From positions 1 through 34,006 of the forward strand of contig PLYR01000084.1 in NCBI GenBank assembly GCA_003153435.1: a DNA stretch of 34,006 nucleotides, written 5' to 3'. The notes under the pieces are model-generated. The model saw only the letters and a list, made by a program, of their open reading frames with translations, made no database searches and was not told where the DNA came from. This DNA comes from Bacteroidota bacterium. GTDB taxonomy: Bacteria > Bacteroidota > Bacteroidia > Palsa-965. Of this stretch, positions 1 through 8,771 are shown piece by piece (position 1 is the stretch's first letter; the number at the start of each line of letters is the position of its first letter). A program made the position numbers and the translations under genes.

Positions 1-6
1 TCGGGT

Positions 7-80
7 ACCATGAAGTAGAAAGGCCATTAGAGCAATCTGGTGGCCTTTTACTTTTCGTTACTGGCCTTTCACTTCATGGT
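7..80. repeat. Nested inverted repeat with alternative pairings
   Basis: Bases 7-26 are complementary to 62-80 along their whole length, with a single bulged base (A17). That gives a 19-bp stem with a 35-base loop. The inner part of the left arm (19-26, AAAGGCCA) can instead pair with 41-48 (TGGCCTTT). The right-arm motif TGGCCTTT therefore occurs twice, at 41-48 and 62-69, and the two foldings exclude each other. No gene lies in 1-218 on either strand that I can support. The structure may belong to the 3' end of a gene just outside the window. Confidence 0.6.
19..55 (+). terminator. Probable intrinsic terminator of an upstream gene
   Basis: An 8-bp stem, AAAGGCCA with TGGCCTTT, encloses a 14-base loop and is followed by a T-rich tract (TTTTACTTTT). 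This is the shape of a rho-independent terminator read on the plus strand. It would end transcription of a gene lying before the window. The loop is somewhat long, so this is probable rather than certain. Confidence 0.5.
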
Positions 81-206
81 CCTGCAGTGATCGACCAGGT
101 AAACTGCATTTTAATGTCCTTTTTTCTGCCTTATTTTTGATTTATATTGGCTGCCAGACGTTTAAAGAAGTTCGAGAATCCCGTATGGGTAATAGCAAAC
201 CTTCTT

Positions 207-214
207 TAATTTTG
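207..214 (+). promoter_or_regulatory. Promoter -7 element of the sulfotransferase gene
   Basis: TAATTTTG matches the Bacteroidota -7 consensus TAnnTTTG. It ends four bases before the ATG at 219, so the RNA would begin at or just before the start codon. I see no good TTG at the -33 position. Confidence 0.5.
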
Positions 215-218
215 CAAT

Positions 219-905
219 ATGAACGGTCAGTCCCCAATTAAACAAACTATTCATTTTTTACATATTGGAAAAACAGGTGGCACAGCTGTGAAGTACGCAC
301 TAGAGAACACTTCATTATGTCCTCAGTATTCTTTCCTTCTTCATGGCCATCGTGTTAAACTGCGAGACATTCCTAATGGAGAAAAGGTATTCTTCTTTTT
401 GCGGGATCCCATCACTCGTTTTGTCAGTGGTTTTTACAGCCGTCAGCGCCAAGGAAAGCCCCGTTATAATAGCCCATGGACTAAACAAGAAGAAACGGTG
501 TTCTTGCAATTTAAAACCGCCAACGACCTCGCAATTAGTTTGACTTCTGAAACGCTAAAGATCCGGGAGTCTGCCTTTGAGGCAATGATTAATATCCACC
601 ACGTAAAATCCTTTTACATGGATTGGTTCGAGAGTGAAGACTATTTCAATAGCCGGTTAAGCGATATCTTTTTCATTGGCTTTCAAGAAAGCCTAGAAAG
701 TGATTTTGAAATATTGAAAATAAAAACCGGGTTGCCTCCAACTATCAGTTTGCCCCGAGACTCACTAAACATGCACCAAAGCCCTGCAGGACTTCATACC
801 CAATTGGCTGAATCAGCCATCACTAATTTAAAAAAGTGGTATGAAAAGGATTATTTATTTCTGAATCTTTGCAAGGAACATGCACTGCTATGCAGGAATA
901 CATAA
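219..905 (+). CDS. Sulfotransferase family protein
   Basis: A 228-residue protein resembling PAPS-dependent sulfotransferases, which move a sulfuryl group from 3'-phosphoadenosine-5'-phosphosulfate to a hydroxyl or amine, often on a carbohydrate. The N-terminus carries FLHIGKTGGTAV (about residues 13-24), the P-loop-like 5'-phosphosulfate motif. FFFLRDPITRFVSGFY (about residues 58-73) fits the 3'-phosphate-binding RDPxxRxxSxF motif. There is no signal peptide or membrane segment, so it is probably cytosolic; some relatives are Golgi-type or membrane anchored. A -7 element lies four bases before the ATG, suggesting a single-gene, nearly leaderless transcript. The next feature is a tRNA on the opposite strand. 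No polysaccharide genes are nearby in the window, so the acceptor cannot be guessed. Confidence 0.8.
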   Translation: MNGQSPIKQTIHFLHIGKTGGTAVKYALENTSLCPQYSFLLHGHRVKLRDIPNGEKVFFFLRDPITRFVSGFYSRQRQGKPRYNSPWTKQEETVFLQFKTANDLAISLTSETLKIRESAFEAMINIHHVKSFYMDWFESEDYFNSRLSDIFFIGFQESLESDFEILKIKTGLPPTISLPRDSLNMHQSPAGLHTQLAESAITNLKKWYEKDYLFLNLCKEHALLCRNT

Positions 906-958
906 AATAGGTTATTCTTACCCGTAAGAAAGAAAATATTTGCAAACTGGAGTGAAGC

Positions 959-985
959 AAAAAGGCCTTCAGAGTGGAAGGCCTT
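959..985 (-). terminator. Intrinsic terminator of tRNA-Gly
   Basis: Read on the minus strand, AAGGCCTTC pairs perfectly with GAAGGCCTT around a 6-base loop and runs into five T residues. It begins nine bases after the encoded CCA of the tRNA, so it is the natural terminator of that transcript. It lies downstream of the convergent sulfotransferase gene and could serve it as well. Confidence 0.8.
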
Positions 986-993
986 ACTGTGAC

Positions 994-1069
994 TGGAGCG
1001 AAAGACGGGGTTCGAACCCGCGACCTCGACCTTGGCAAGGTCGCGCTCTACCAACTGAGCTACTTTCGC
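994..1069 (-). tRNA. tRNA-Gly (anticodon GCC)
   Basis: A complete 76-base tRNA including an encoded 3' CCA. The acceptor arms GCGAAAG and CTTTCGC pair perfectly. The D arm is GCTC/GAGC, the anticodon stem is CGACC/GGTCG around loop TTGCCAA (anticodon GCC, glycine), and the T arm holds the standard TTCGAAC loop. The discriminator base is T (U), as expected for many bacterial tRNA-Gly. It is transcribed on its own and ends at the hairpin at 959-985. The 3' end of the tRNA is not duplicated nearby, so I see no sign of an integrated element. Confidence 0.97.
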
Positions 1070-1218
1070 TTAAAAAATGAACGAGGCGTAAAATTAAGTA
1101 TTTTTCTCAATTCCACCTTAAAATGTTCTTTGGGTCTGAAAAACAGGGAAATAAGTACTTCAGAAAGAGATTTCCAAGGCTTTCCACGGAGAATAATAAG
1201 TATGGTTGTCTCGAAGCT

Positions 1219-2358
1219 TTAAGCTTGCGCCTCTAAAACCCGGGAAAGAACCGGAGCAAAGAACCGAACGAAGGTTTCGTGGGGAACAGAAACACAAATC
1301 CTCGACATGGATGCGGTCTCGCTGGTCTTCAGAGAAGTAAAGTAATTCATAGATACACTTCCGATCCGGTAGTTCAGCAGTTCTTCTTCCGATTTATTCA
1401 CGACCGCAAATATTCCAACCGGTTTGTTCTTTGTATAAAGTTGCTTGGCCAGCAAGCCTTGTTCCTTTAACCAGGCTATGTTTTTACCGATCTCTTCTGC
1501 TGTTTTCTTCCGAAAGTTTTGTACTGCTTTTCTTCCTTCTTCTGTGGTCAAAAGAAGATAGATCAGCTCCTGCGCAAAGGCATTGACCCCGTTTACGCTA
1601 TATAAGATTCGGATATTCAGTTCTTCGTTGAACTCAGCATTCATGGAGTGGATGAATCCTATCCGTTGTCCGCTCAGCCCCATAGACTTGCTGAAGCTTT
1701 CGAGGATGATTACATTTTCAAGAGCGCTGATTTGCCTGAACAGAGGATCTTCTTTGCCGCAATAGATACGACGGTAAGGGCTGTCGAACAGTACGGCTGC
1801 ACCGAGACTATTCAACGCACGGATCCATTGAACGAGGTTATCATCATCCATTTTATCTCCTACCGGATTATTCGGATCGCAGATGAGCACTGCCACTTTT
1901 CGTTCAGGAGGTTCTGCTTTGATTTTCCGGATCAGGTCGGCTGGGGAGGAGTAATGGGCCGTTTCTATCCCCCTTATCTTAGCCACCTTGGCATAGCTTC
2001 CCCAGAAGTAATCAGCAAAATAAAGTTTATCAAGCTTGAGTGTTTGTATCGTCAGATCAATAGCGGGCATCCCTCCTGGTACAATAGAAATCTGATCAGG
2101 ATCTGAGAGGCCCCCAAAATATTCTTCACTGATGGCTTTACGTAGCTCCGGCATTCCTTTGTTGGGAGGATAAACCTGGATCCGGGGAGTATTGAAATCA
2201 ATCTTGCATACAACCTCCTTCAGGTCTATCGGGCAGACCGCATTCACCCCTCTGTTCAGGAAGAGGTATTCCTGTTTTTGTTCTTCACTTCTTTTCTTGA
2301 GTTTGACTCCTATCCCTACAATCGAGGAAAAGGTAGCCCCTGATTTGTTGATGTCCAT
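1219..2358 (-). CDS. PLP-dependent aminotransferase, class I/II
   Basis: A 379-residue fold-type I aminotransferase. The key residues are visible: the cofactor-phosphate loop PGGMPA (about 94-99), DPNNPVG (161-167) that contacts substrate and PLP, the Asp of FDSPYRRIY (D192) that pairs with the pyridine nitrogen, the Schiff-base lysine in ESFSKSMGLSGQRIGF (K224), and an arginine nearby (R232). It is slightly short for the family (about 390-400), mainly at the N-terminus. It lies 48 bases downstream of asnB on the same strand and is probably cotranscribed. An aspartate- or asparagine-linked role is therefore plausible, but the substrate cannot be read from sequence. The stretch AAGGAG touches the ATG directly, too close for a normal Shine-Dalgarno site; no better in-frame start is evident. 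Confidence 0.88.
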   Translation of the reverse strand: MDINKSGATFSSIVGIGVKLKKRSEEQKQEYLFLNRGVNAVCPIDLKEVVCKIDFNTPRIQVYPPNKGMPELRKAISEEYFGGLSDPDQISIVPGGMPAIDLTIQTLKLDKLYFADYFWGSYAKVAKIRGIETAHYSSPADLIRKIKAEPPERKVAVLICDPNNPVGDKMDDDNLVQWIRALNSLGAAVLFDSPYRRIYCGKEDPLFRQISALENVIILESFSKSMGLSGQRIGFIHSMNAEFNEELNIRILYSVNGVNAFAQELIYLLLTTEEGRKAVQNFRKKTAEEIGKNIAWLKEQGLLAKQLYTKNKPVGIFAVVNKSEEELLNYRIGSVSMNYFTSLKTSETASMSRICVSVPHETFVRFFAPVLSRVLEAQA

Positions 2359-2375
2359 CTCCTTTTTTTATTAAA

Positions 2376-2390
2376 CCCACGCGATGTGGG
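2376..2390 (-). other. Short intercistronic hairpin between asnB and the aminotransferase
   Basis: On the minus strand CCCAC pairs with GTGGG around a 5-base loop and is followed by TTTAATAAAAAA. It sits in the 48-base gap between asnB and the aminotransferase. It could be a weak partial terminator or an RNA-processing or stability element that lowers expression of the second gene. The stem is short, so this is tentative. Confidence 0.35.
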
Positions 2391-2406
2391 ATCATGTAAT
2401 TTTTAA

Positions 2407-4020
2407 TTAAGCATTTACCGACTCCAATGAAGCCTCATGGATCTGATTCGCTCGTCCGGAAGGATCAGCATTCTTCTGCCATTTTGGAACCCATTTGTGT
2501 ACGGTCTTGGCACTGGCATCTTCCGGAAAATGCTTGTGGAAGATGCGCCGGATATAAAAGGCTTCTTTTGTTTCCGGGGTATTGTATGGAAAGAGCTTGG
2601 AAGCACGGGCGAATTCTGCATCACTCACTGAAGCTTCACAATGCGCAACCAGTCCATCAATCCAGCTGTATCCAACCCCATCGGAGAACTGTTCTTTCTG
2701 TCTCCATAGAATGGAATCCGGGAGATAAGGGTTCTGCTTGTCGTCAAAGGCTTTGCGCAGAATATATTTTTCAATTCTTCCTTCCGATCCGTTTCCTTTT
2801 CGGTAAGGGCGTTTCAGTTCGGGTTTGAGTCCTATTACTTTTTCAATGAAATCCTTGTCCAGCATAGGCTCCCTTGCTTCAATACAGTTGGCCATGGTCG
2901 ATTTGTCGGCCCGGAGGACATCGGCGGTGGAGAGCAGCCGAACCCTTCGCTTGGTTTCTTCCTGAAATTCTTCATCACCGGGAGCGTTGTAGAAGTACAG
3001 GTAGCCTCCAAATATTTCATCCGCACCTTCTCCCGAAAGCACCATTTTGATCCCCTGTTTGAAGATGTATCTGGAGAGAAAGTACATGGGCGTACTTGCA
3101 CGTATGGTGGTTACATCATAGGATTCAAGGTGCCAGACCAGTTTCTCTATGATTTCAATTCCTTCTTCTACAGAAAATAAAACCTGATGATGTTTAGTAC
3201 CCAGAAAAGAAGCCACTTCAGCAGCTGCTTTCAGATCGGGAGCTTCCATGTTGAGACCTATGGAAAAAGAATGCAGGTCTTTTCCGGTGTTCTTCATCTG
3301 TCTTTGCATGATGGATGCAATGAGACTGGAATCCAATCCCCCGGAAAGAAGGACTCCGAAAGGCACTTCGCAGTCAATTCTTTTGGCAACCGAAGCTTCG
3401 AGAAGAGAGCGAATGGAAGAGGTATCTGTATCCTCTGCTTTTTGTGTTTCCCATTTAGGTATATAATATCTGACAAGCCCGGTTTCAGGAGTATAATAAT
3501 GGCCCGGAGGAAAAGCTTCGAAAGTTGTACAGATGTCGCAGATCACTTTCATCTCTGAAGCAAACCACAGGTCTCCCGCCTCATCCGTTCCATAATAAAG
3601 GGGTTTGATCCCGATCGGATCTCTTCCTGCCATGAATGTTTTCTGGTCGTCATCGAGGACCACGAAAGCGAACATTCCATCCAGCAGATTACAGAATTGG
3701 GTGCCGTACTCTTCATAAAGATGTACGATGACCTCACTGTCTGATTTTGTCCGGCAGGGATATTTATTATTCAAAACCGATTCTTCCAGCTCTCTGTAGT
3801 TATATATTTCACCATTATGGGCTACGGCAGTATTTCGCGTTCCTTTAATAGGCTGACGTCCTGTTCTGAGGTCCGTGATGGCAAGTCGCTCGTGACTGAG
3901 CGTTCCTGTTTCCATAACCAGGATATCTCTTTCATCAGGTCCCCGGTGACGCATTCTTGAAGAATGTTCCTGAATCCTGACTTTGTCTTTTTTGCCGATA
4001 ACGGCTAGAATTCCGCACAT
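2407..4020 (-). CDS. asnB: Asparagine synthase (glutamine-hydrolysing)
   Basis: A 537-residue enzyme that makes asparagine from aspartate, ATP and glutamine-derived ammonia. The N-terminal class II glutaminase domain starts MCGILAVIG, so Cys2 becomes the nucleophile once Met1 is removed. RMRHRGPDE, RLAITDL (about 45-51) and HNGEIYNY (68-75) shape the glutamine pocket. The C-terminal synthetase domain has the ATP-pyrophosphatase loop LLSGGLDSS (about 224-232) and LSGEGADEIFGGY further on. The length is close to that of E. coli AsnB (554). It is the first gene of an operon with the aminotransferase, is driven by a very good promoter at 4063-4094, and diverges from an Lrp/AsnC-type regulator gene. 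That arrangement strongly suggests control by this regulator. Confidence 0.95.
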   Translation of the reverse strand: MCGILAVIGKKDKVRIQEHSSRMRHRGPDERDILVMETGTLSHERLAITDLRTGRQPIKGTRNTAVAHNGEIYNYRELEESVLNNKYPCRTKSDSEVIVHLYEEYGTQFCNLLDGMFAFVVLDDDQKTFMAGRDPIGIKPLYYGTDEAGDLWFASEMKVICDICTTFEAFPPGHYYTPETGLVRYYIPKWETQKAEDTDTSSIRSLLEASVAKRIDCEVPFGVLLSGGLDSSLIASIMQRQMKNTGKDLHSFSIGLNMEAPDLKAAAEVASFLGTKHHQVLFSVEEGIEIIEKLVWHLESYDVTTIRASTPMYFLSRYIFKQGIKMVLSGEGADEIFGGYLYFYNAPGDEEFQEETKRRVRLLSTADVLRADKSTMANCIEAREPMLDKDFIEKVIGLKPELKRPYRKGNGSEGRIEKYILRKAFDDKQNPYLPDSILWRQKEQFSDGVGYSWIDGLVAHCEASVSDAEFARASKLFPYNTPETKEAFYIRRIFHKHFPEDASAKTVHKWVPKWQKNADPSGRANQIHEASLESVNA

Positions 4021-4062
4021 GGTATTCGTTGTTTTAAGTATTATTACTCACTTCTATTACGA

Positions 4063-4094
4063 CAAATGTATTTATGGCTTGATTATTATACAAA
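4063..4094 (-). promoter_or_regulatory. asnB operon promoter
   Basis: On the minus strand TTTG (4091-4094) is followed after exactly 20 bases by TACATTTG (4063-4070). Both match the Bacteroidota -33/-7 consensus TTTG-N(19-21)-TAnnTTTG. The start of transcription would be near 4059, giving a 5' leader of about 39 bases before the asnB ATG. Confidence 0.8.
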
Positions 4095-4102
4095 TAAATC
4101 AT

Positions 4103-4120
4103 AATAATTGAATAATTATT
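4103..4120. promoter_or_regulatory. Candidate Lrp/AsnC operator
   Basis: The 18-base sequence holds AATAATT and AATTATT as inverted arms separated by four bases. It lies just upstream of the asnB -33 element and upstream of the divergent regulator gene, which is where an autoregulating Lrp-type protein would bind. The surroundings are very AT-rich, so the palindrome alone is weak evidence. A near copy lies upstream of the Phe leader at 18878-18892. Confidence 0.4.
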
Positions 4121-4164
4121 GCTATATTGTCAAAATATAATTGATAATATTAAAATTAATGCAA

Positions 4165-4644
4165 ATGAGTGATCAAAAAGGACAGGAAGATTTAGGAATT
4201 GATAAACTGGATAAACAGATCCTGGGAATCCTGATGAATGATGCGAGTACTCCGTATACAGAGGTAGCCAAAAAGCTGGTGGTATCAGGGGGTACAATTC
4301 ATGTTAGGATGAAAAAACTGGAGGAGCTTGGTGTGATTAGAGGAAATTACCTCAATATCAATCCTGGTAAAGTAGGATATGATGTCTGTGCTTTTCTGGG
4401 TATTTTCTTGGGAAAGGCTTCGGAGTATAGAGATGCGGTTAGGGAACTGGAAAAGATAGAAGAGGTGGTGGAGATGCACTATACAACTGGTACCTACAGT
4501 ATGTTTGCAAAGGTAATCTGCCGCGACACCAGGCATCTTCGGGAAGTGCTGAATGAAAAGATTCAGGTCATCAAAGGGGTACAACGGACAGAAACATTCA
4601 TATCCCTGGAGGAAAGCATACGGAGGCAGATCCGGATTATATAA
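4165..4644 (+). CDS. Lrp/AsnC family transcriptional regulator
   Basis: About 159 residues, the usual length of the family. An N-terminal winged helix-turn-helix starts at LDKQILGILMNDAS and includes TEVAKKLVVSGGTIHVRMKK, the typical Lrp DNA-recognition segment. The C-terminal RAM (ACT-like) ligand-binding domain follows (about residues 65-150), with the characteristic GTYSMFAKVICRD strand-turn. Such proteins form octamers or dimers and sense amino acids. The gene is divergent from asnB, which is therefore its likely target, together with itself. Start choice: ATG at 4165 (MSDQKG) is preferred, with ATG 4159 two codons upstream as the alternative; the frame stays open further upstream to a TTG at 4141. 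A weak promoter-like TATATTGT lies at 4123-4130. Confidence 0.9.
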   Translation: MSDQKGQEDLGIDKLDKQILGILMNDASTPYTEVAKKLVVSGGTIHVRMKKLEELGVIRGNYLNINPGKVGYDVCAFLGIFLGKASEYRDAVRELEKIEEVVEMHYTTGTYSMFAKVICRDTRHLREVLNEKIQVIKGVQRTETFISLEESIRRQIRII

Positions 4645-4685
4645 AATTATTTTCCGGAGGTATTCTGTAAGCCGTGCGAATCACT

Positions 4686-4693
4686 TAGTTTTG
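4686..4693 (+). promoter_or_regulatory. -7 element before the small membrane protein gene
   Basis: TAGTTTTG matches TAnnTTTG and ends eight bases before the ATG at 4702. The predicted RNA would have a leader of about five bases. No clear TTG is present at -33. Confidence 0.45.
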
Positions 4694-4701
4694 CCCTACC
4701 T

Positions 4702-5169
4702 ATGTTATTATACATCATTCTGGCCGCTGTCATCCTGATTATTTTTAACCTCTTGCTCATTAACCGAAGCGAGAGGAAGAAACGGTTTGGAATATTTCCG
4801 CTCTATCTGAGTATGTTTATGACGGTGCTTCTGATTCTTTTCACGGGCACGGTAAGGCTCGCCACGCATCCGAACAGCGCTCCTTCCATGAGTGACTTTG
4901 AAAAGGGAGCCCATGCAAAGGAGCGATTTGAAGAAGCCATGAGCCAGTATGAAATGGCCAAACAAGAGGATGAAGACCGCCAGGATTCGATAGGCCCCTA
5001 TATATCCATCGCCTTTCTGGTGACCCGTATTCAGTTTTGCATTGCATTTGTCCTCGGTATTTTTGGTCTGATTACGGTCTCCGGGCGTTCTAACTATTAT
5101 TATGCGATCATTTTTGCCAATGGATTGGGTATTGTTTTTACTCTTTGGTTGAGTCCTGGGAGCATCTGA
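4702..5169 (+). CDS. Hypothetical small membrane protein
   Basis: A 155-residue protein I do not recognise. It shows four probable membrane segments: residues about 2-20 (LLYIILAAVILIIFNLLLI), 32-52, 98-120 and 128-150. A charged, Glu/Lys-rich loop between segments 2 and 3 (about residues 60-97) looks helical. There are no Cys pairs, His clusters or catalytic motifs. It precedes the VIT1-type transporter gene by 36 bases on the same strand. The two could be cotranscribed, though the second gene has its own weak -7-like element (TACTTTAG, 5193-5200). Nothing in the sequence allows a function to be assigned. Confidence 0.7.
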   Translation: MLLYIILAAVILIIFNLLLINRSERKKRFGIFPLYLSMFMTVLLILFTGTVRLATHPNSAPSMSDFEKGAHAKERFEEAMSQYEMAKQEDEDRQDSIGPYISIAFLVTRIQFCIAFVLGIFGLITVSGRSNYYYAIIFANGLGIVFTLWLSPGSI

Positions 5170-5205
5170 TCCTTATTATTTATTTAGTTTTATACTTTAG
5201 CTCCT

Positions 5206-5904
5206 ATGCATCACACAGAACATCATTTTCAGGGTTCAGAACGGATACGGGATATCGTTATCGGAATGTCTGATGGACTTACCGTACCTTTTGCGCTGAC
5301 TGCCGGCTTGAGCGGAGCGGTAAGCACGAATACAATTATTATCACTGCAGGAATTGCCGAAATCATCGCGGGTTCCATAGCAATGGGACTGGGTGGTTAT
5401 CTGGCCGGTAAAACGGAGTATGATCATTATTTTGCGGAACAGAAGCGGGAATATGAGGAAGTGGAGCGTGTTCCTGAAAGGGAGAAGCAGGAGATCGAGG
5501 ATATATTAAATGATTATGGAATTTCAGATCGGGTAAAAAAGGACTTTGTGAATGAACTTGCTTTAGATAAAGATAAGTGGGTTGAGTTTATGATGAAGTT
5601 TGAGTTATGCCTGGAGATGCCTGCTGCAAACAGAGCTCGCAATTCTGCAATGACCATTGCCGGTGCTTATATATTCGGGGGATTTGTACCTCTCGCATCC
5701 TATTTTTTCACATCCACACCTGTTCATGGGCTTTATTATTCAGTTGGAGTAACCATTCTGGCCTTGGCGGTATTTGGTTATTTAAAGAGTAAAGCAACCG
5801 GGCAAAGTCCATGGTCGGGAGCCCTCAAAACCACGCTCATCGGTGCCGTTGCGGCAGGAGCAGCTTTCTTTATTGCCAAGCTTGTATCTTCCGGAGGAAT
5901 GTAA
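5206..5904 (+). CDS. VIT1/CCC1-type iron/manganese transporter
   Basis: A 232-residue integral membrane protein of the vacuolar iron transporter family, which moves Fe2+ or Mn2+ out of the cytosol, probably in exchange for protons. The first membrane helix carries IGMSDGLTVPFALTAGLSG, the family signature. The second (about 40-62) has GIAEIIAGSIAMGLGGYLAGKTE, with the expected Gly and Met positions. A glutamate-rich cytosolic stretch follows (EQKREYEEVERVPEREKQEIE, about 75-95), corresponding to the metal-binding helices of the family. Three more helices lie at about 140-162, 170-190 and 202-225. An N-terminal HHTEHH could also bind metal. The length and topology are normal. The substrate is inferred from the family only. 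Confidence 0.88.
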   Translation: MHHTEHHFQGSERIRDIVIGMSDGLTVPFALTAGLSGAVSTNTIIITAGIAEIIAGSIAMGLGGYLAGKTEYDHYFAEQKREYEEVERVPEREKQEIEDILNDYGISDRVKKDFVNELALDKDKWVEFMMKFELCLEMPAANRARNSAMTIAGAYIFGGFVPLASYFFTSTPVHGLYYSVGVTILALAVFGYLKSKATGQSPWSGALKTTLIGAVAAGAAFFIAKLVSSGGM

Positions 5905-5927
5905 AATCAAAAGCGGGGGAGCTATGC

Positions 5928-8600
5928 TCAACCTCCAATCATCTTCTTGATTTCATTCAATTTCATAAGTGCCTCGATAGGAGTGAGGATATTCAAATCA
6001 GTCTTTTTGATTTCCTCCTTGATCTGTTCCAGCACAGGATCATCGAGTTGAAAGAAACTCAGTTGGAGATCGTCACCTTTTAGTTTTTTGAATCCTTCCT
6101 CACTTCCAGTGTTTTTGGAATTGAGCTCGGCGCTGCCATGTGTATTCTCCAGATGTTTGAGTATTTCATTGGCCCGGTTCAATACTTTCACAGGCATTCC
6201 GGCCATTTTAGCAACATGTATTCCGAAGCTATGAGCGCTTCCTCCCGGTGTCAGTTTACGTGTGAAAAGGACTTTATTCCCTGCTTCTTTAACGGATACA
6301 TTAAAGTTCTTGACCCGCTTCATGGTGTCAGCTAAGGCATTCAGTTCATGATAATGTGTTGCGAATAAGGTTTTGGCTCTTGCGGCTGGATGTTCATGCA
6401 GATATTCTACAATGGCCCAAGCTATACTGATTCCGTCATAGGTGCTTGTTCCACGACCGATCTCATCCAGGAGGATCAGACTTCGGTCACTCAGGTTATT
6501 GAGAATGCTGGCTGTTTCATTCATCTCCACCATGAAGGTTGATTCGCCGGATGAAATATTGTCTGACGCCCCTACCCTGGTAAATATCTTGTCGACCAGT
6601 CCTATTTCCGCATGCTTCGCCGGTACAAAAGATCCCATCTGAGCCATCAATACAATCAATGCGGTTTGCCTAAGCAGAGCCGATTTCCCCGACATGTTGG
6701 GCCCGGTGATGATGATCACCTGTTGTGTTGCAGTATCCAGGAACACATCATTGGCTATGTAATCTTCTCCGGTAGGAAGCTGTTTTTCTATGACCGGATG
6801 CCTTCCGTCTTTGATAGAAAGGGTATTGTCTTCATTCAGGTGAGGCCTGACATAATTATTTTTCAATGCCACCGTAGCAAAGGATAAAAGGCAATCGATT
6901 CTTGCAATAAGCGTTGCATTGAGCTGTACCGGTTCTATGTAATCGCTTAGCCAGAGCACCAGATTGTTGAAGAGCCGGGCTTCAAGCGTTGCTATCTTTT
7001 CTTCAGCACCCAGAATTTTATCCTCATATTCTTTCAGTTCAGGGGTGATGTAGCGCTCTGCATTGGTGAGCGTTTGTTTACGCATCCAATCGCCCGGTAC
7101 TTTATCCTTATGCGAATTAGTCACTTCGAGATAATATCCGAATACGTTATTGAAAGCCACTTTCAACGACGGGATACCTGTTCGTTCGGATTCCCGCTGC
7201 TGAATCTGGAGCAAGTAATCTTTCCCGGAAAATGCAATGGCGCGGAGGTCATCCAGTTCGGGGTCAACTCCCTGAGCAATCACATTTCCTTTTGCCAGGA
7301 GGAATGGAGGATCGGGCTGGAGTTCTTTTTCAATACGGTCGATTATGCCCTGGCAGGGATTGAGCTGCTCTGCAATCTTTTTCAAGGCAGGTATGGAAGT
7401 ATTTACTAGAATGTTCCGGATGGGTCCGATGGAGGAGAGAGCTCTTTTCAACTGAACCGTCTCTTTCGGAGAGATGCGTGCAGTAGCTACTTTCGAAATA
7501 ATTCTTTCAAGATCCCCGATTTGTTTTATTTCGTTAGCAATCGTATCCGCTATTTCCTGATGCCGGAGAAAATGATCCACACTATCCAGCCTTTCATCAA
7601 TGAGTGTTTTGTCTTTCAGAGGAAGGGCCATCCAACGTTTAAGCATTCGGGAGCCCATCGGAGAAACAGTAGCATCCATTACATTAATGAGTGTATTGGC
7701 ATTCTCATTCTGAGAACCAAACAACTCAAGATTCCGGATGGTAAACCGATCGAGCCATACATACTTCTCTTCCTCAATGCGGGAAAGGGTATTGATATGT
7801 TTTACTTTATCGTGTTGAGTATCGGCAAGATAGTGTAGAGCTGCCCCTGCTGCTATGATTCCGCTGTCAAGCATTTCAACACCGAACCCTTTCAGTGATT
7901 TGGTTCCGAAATGTTTGAGCAAGCTTTCATTTCCGAATTCAGAAGTGAAGGCCCAATCTTCCAGCCCATAGATATAGAACTTATCCCCGAAATATTCCAG
8001 AAACAGTTTTCGGGTGCTCTTTTGATAAAGAATTTCATTGGGTCTGAAGCCCTGAAGGAGTTTATCAATATAATCGGGTTTGCCCTGGGCTACAAGGAAT
8101 TCTCCCGTTGAAACATCCAGAAAGCTCACCCCACATATTCCCTGATCTCCTTTTGAAAGCGCAGGGCTCAGATGCACGCTGGCAAGGAAGTTATTGCTGC
8201 GGTGGTCGAGCGTTTTATCATTATAAGAAACTCCGGGGGTTACAAGTTCTGTAACTCCGCGTTTAACAATCGTCTTTGTCAGCTTAGGATCTTCCAGTTG
8301 GTCGCAAATGGCAACTCTTTGACCGGCCCTCACCAGGCGTGGCAGGTAACTGTCTAAGGAATGATATGGAAAACCTGCAAGTTCAATGAAAGTGGCAGAC
8401 CCATTAGCCCGTCGGGTAAGAACAATACCCAGGATGCCGGCTGCCTTTACGGCATCCTGCCCAAAGGTTTCATAGAAATCACCTACCCTAAATAGCAACA
8501 ACGCATCCGGATAACGCCCTTTGATCTGATTGAATTGCTTCATCAAAGGAGTCTCTTTATCAGCAGGATCGCTTTTTGTTGCGGTACGGGTTTTAGCCAT
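5928..8600 (-). CDS. mutS: DNA mismatch repair protein MutS
   Basis: An 890-residue MutS, the ATPase that recognises mispaired and looped-out bases and recruits MutL. The N-terminal mismatch-binding domain has the F-x-E motif in GDFYETFG (F42, E44), which stacks on the mismatch. The connector, lever and clamp domains follow. Near residue 635-642 the Walker A loop GPNMSGKS is intact, followed by the Walker B region [16 protein letters not shown] and the dimer-contact FATHYHEL. The length is at the upper end of normal for MutS1. It appears to be a single gene, its 3' end 23 bases from the convergent VIT1-type gene. The ATG at 8598-8600 gives [10 protein letters not shown], a sensible basic start. 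Confidence 0.97.
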   Translation of the reverse strand: MAKTRTATKSDPADKETPLMKQFNQIKGRYPDALLLFRVGDFYETFGQDAVKAAGILGIVLTRRANGSATFIELAGFPYHSLDSYLPRLVRAGQRVAICDQLEDPKLTKTIVKRGVTELVTPGVSYNDKTLDHRSNNFLASVHLSPALSKGDQGICGVSFLDVSTGEFLVAQGKPDYIDKLLQGFRPNEILYQKSTRKLFLEYFGDKFYIYGLEDWAFTSEFGNESLLKHFGTKSLKGFGVEMLDSGIIAAGAALHYLADTQHDKVKHINTLSRIEEEKYVWLDRFTIRNLELFGSQNENANTLINVMDATVSPMGSRMLKRWMALPLKDKTLIDERLDSVDHFLRHQEIADTIANEIKQIGDLERIISKVATARISPKETVQLKRALSSIGPIRNILVNTSIPALKKIAEQLNPCQGIIDRIEKELQPDPPFLLAKGNVIAQGVDPELDDLRAIAFSGKDYLLQIQQRESERTGIPSLKVAFNNVFGYYLEVTNSHKDKVPGDWMRKQTLTNAERYITPELKEYEDKILGAEEKIATLEARLFNNLVLWLSDYIEPVQLNATLIARIDCLLSFATVALKNNYVRPHLNEDNTLSIKDGRHPVIEKQLPTGEDYIANDVFLDTATQQVIIITGPNMSGKSALLRQTALIVLMAQMGSFVPAKHAEIGLVDKIFTRVGASDNISSGESTFMVEMNETASILNNLSDRSLILLDEIGRGTSTYDGISIAWAIVEYLHEHPAARAKTLFATHYHELNALADTMKRVKNFNVSVKEAGNKVLFTRKLTPGGSAHSFGIHVAKMAGMPVKVLNRANEILKHLENTHGSAELNSKNTGSEEGFKKLKGDDLQLSFFQLDDPVLEQIKEEIKKTDLNILTPIEALMKLNEIKKMIGG

Positions 8601-8771
8601 GGACCGCTAAAATACAAAGGATGCCCGGATCAGATGAAAATCTTTATGAACGGGTGTTCAAAAAATTATCCATACTGAATCCATCCCCTCTTCAGTGGCG
8701 AGGAAAGTGTTTGTGGGAACGACTTAAAATCAAGCCGTTATGAAAAATCAATGAAATAATTAGGAAATCAA

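Noticed and set aside
219-1069. Genomic island at tRNA-Gly carrying the sulfotransferase
   Set aside because: No integrase and no direct repeat of the tRNA 3' end are visible in the window.
1648-2106. A 152-codon open frame on the plus strand opposite the aminotransferase
   Set aside because: It is a shadow of the aminotransferase gene, with no recognisable protein pattern or initiation signal.
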